Shown: in pieces, positions 63,701 through 64,000 of the stretch
How positions within the stretch are numbered: position 1 is the stretch's first letter
Layout: each line of letters begins with the position of its first letter
Origin: Zhengitettix transpicula
Lineage: Eukaryota > Arthropoda > Insecta > Orthoptera > Tetrigidae
Direction: 5' to 3'
Length of the DNA stretch: 64,000 nt
NCBI GenBank assembly: GCA_037074705.1
Contig: CM073596.1
Coordinates: 22,728,001 to 22,792,000 of the forward strand
The notes under the pieces: generated by a model
Database searches by the model: none
The model's input: the letters and a program-made list of their open reading frames with translations, nothing else
What the model was told of the DNA's origin: nothing
Made by a program: the position numbers and the translations under genes

Positions 63701-64000
63701 AAATTCACAGCGACAATTCTGTAGAGTAAATTTACAGAACGTGCTCGTCCGAAATATAAAAATATGTATTCTGTCTTTTGAGGCACGGAAGGACGTAATC
63801 GGCAAACATTGATTTTACTCCTTCACGACTTCGTCTTTGCAAATTCAATATTTTCGTTTTTCCTTCAAATCGTCCGTATTTTGAGTTCCGTTTTCATGTA
63901 GAAAACAAATCATACATATATTGTCATTCTATGAGGTCATGTGGCAAACAACTTCGCACAATGAGTCCTGTCTAGATCGCTGATTTCCTTATAGGCGTCT
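59791..64000. other. sequence upstream of the CpG island
   Basis: AT-rich, with one GC-richer block at 62510-62980. No Rbp6 RRM1 exon was seen. It may be further intron of the same gene or intergenic, depending on where transcription starts. Confidence 0.5.
60718..60752. repeat. (TA)n microsatellite
   Basis: About 17 TA units. The reverse frame across it (IYIYIY) is not a gene. Confidence 0.98.

Overview
The window looks like a piece of an arthropod genome, most probably an insect with large introns. It is AT-rich, carries many (TA)n microsatellites, retroposons with poly-A tails and decayed transposon coding, and shows no bacterial-style gene packing. Almost every open frame is short, many start only at TTG or GTG, and few look like protein. 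I see one coding exon that I am sure of.

That exon lies on the minus strand at 38951-39043. It encodes 31 residues that begin RNA-recognition motif 2 of an insect Rbp6 (Musashi-family) RNA-binding protein: the RNP2 block KIFVGGLS followed by [17 protein letters not shown]. It has a clean acceptor (TTTTCAG) and donor (GTGAGT), and both ends are in phase 0. I found no other RRM exon by eye. The rest of the window is therefore best read as the flanking introns of one very large gene transcribed leftwards: at least 38.9 kb downstream of the exon and 20-25 kb or more upstream. A CpG-rich block at about 59.0-59.7 kb ends, on the minus strand, in a consensus donor. It could be an alternative promoter and first exon for this gene; this is inference.

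The introns hold several kinds of structure. (1) A retroposon family has three copies (8.16, 14.9 and 26.5 kb) with 3' poly-A; the 14.9 kb copy has a possible 7-bp target duplication. (2) Two long inverted repeats occur: 176-nt arms around a 1.0 kb spacer (18687-20066), and about 225-nt arms around a 1.95 kb spacer (47687-50088). (3) Small foldback elements at 13.8, 16.8 and 41.5 kb, plus a probable half copy at 44.3 kb, have different arms but share a central motif of the form CTGA-n-GA / GAYGAC...GTCRTC / GAAACG. (4) A 22-bp minisatellite of about 18 units lies at 53764-54177. (5) Relics include a probable hAT transposase fragment (18303-18503), a possible reverse-transcriptase fragment (5041-5226), an unrecognised decayed coding stretch (17446-18240) and a tRNA-derived SINE (about 43415-43660).

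Between these, short GC-richer blocks stand out from the AT-rich background. They are candidates for intronic regulatory elements, some with recognisable sites such as a CRE palindrome at 42781 and a POU octamer at 40712. Alignments and identity figures were made by eye.
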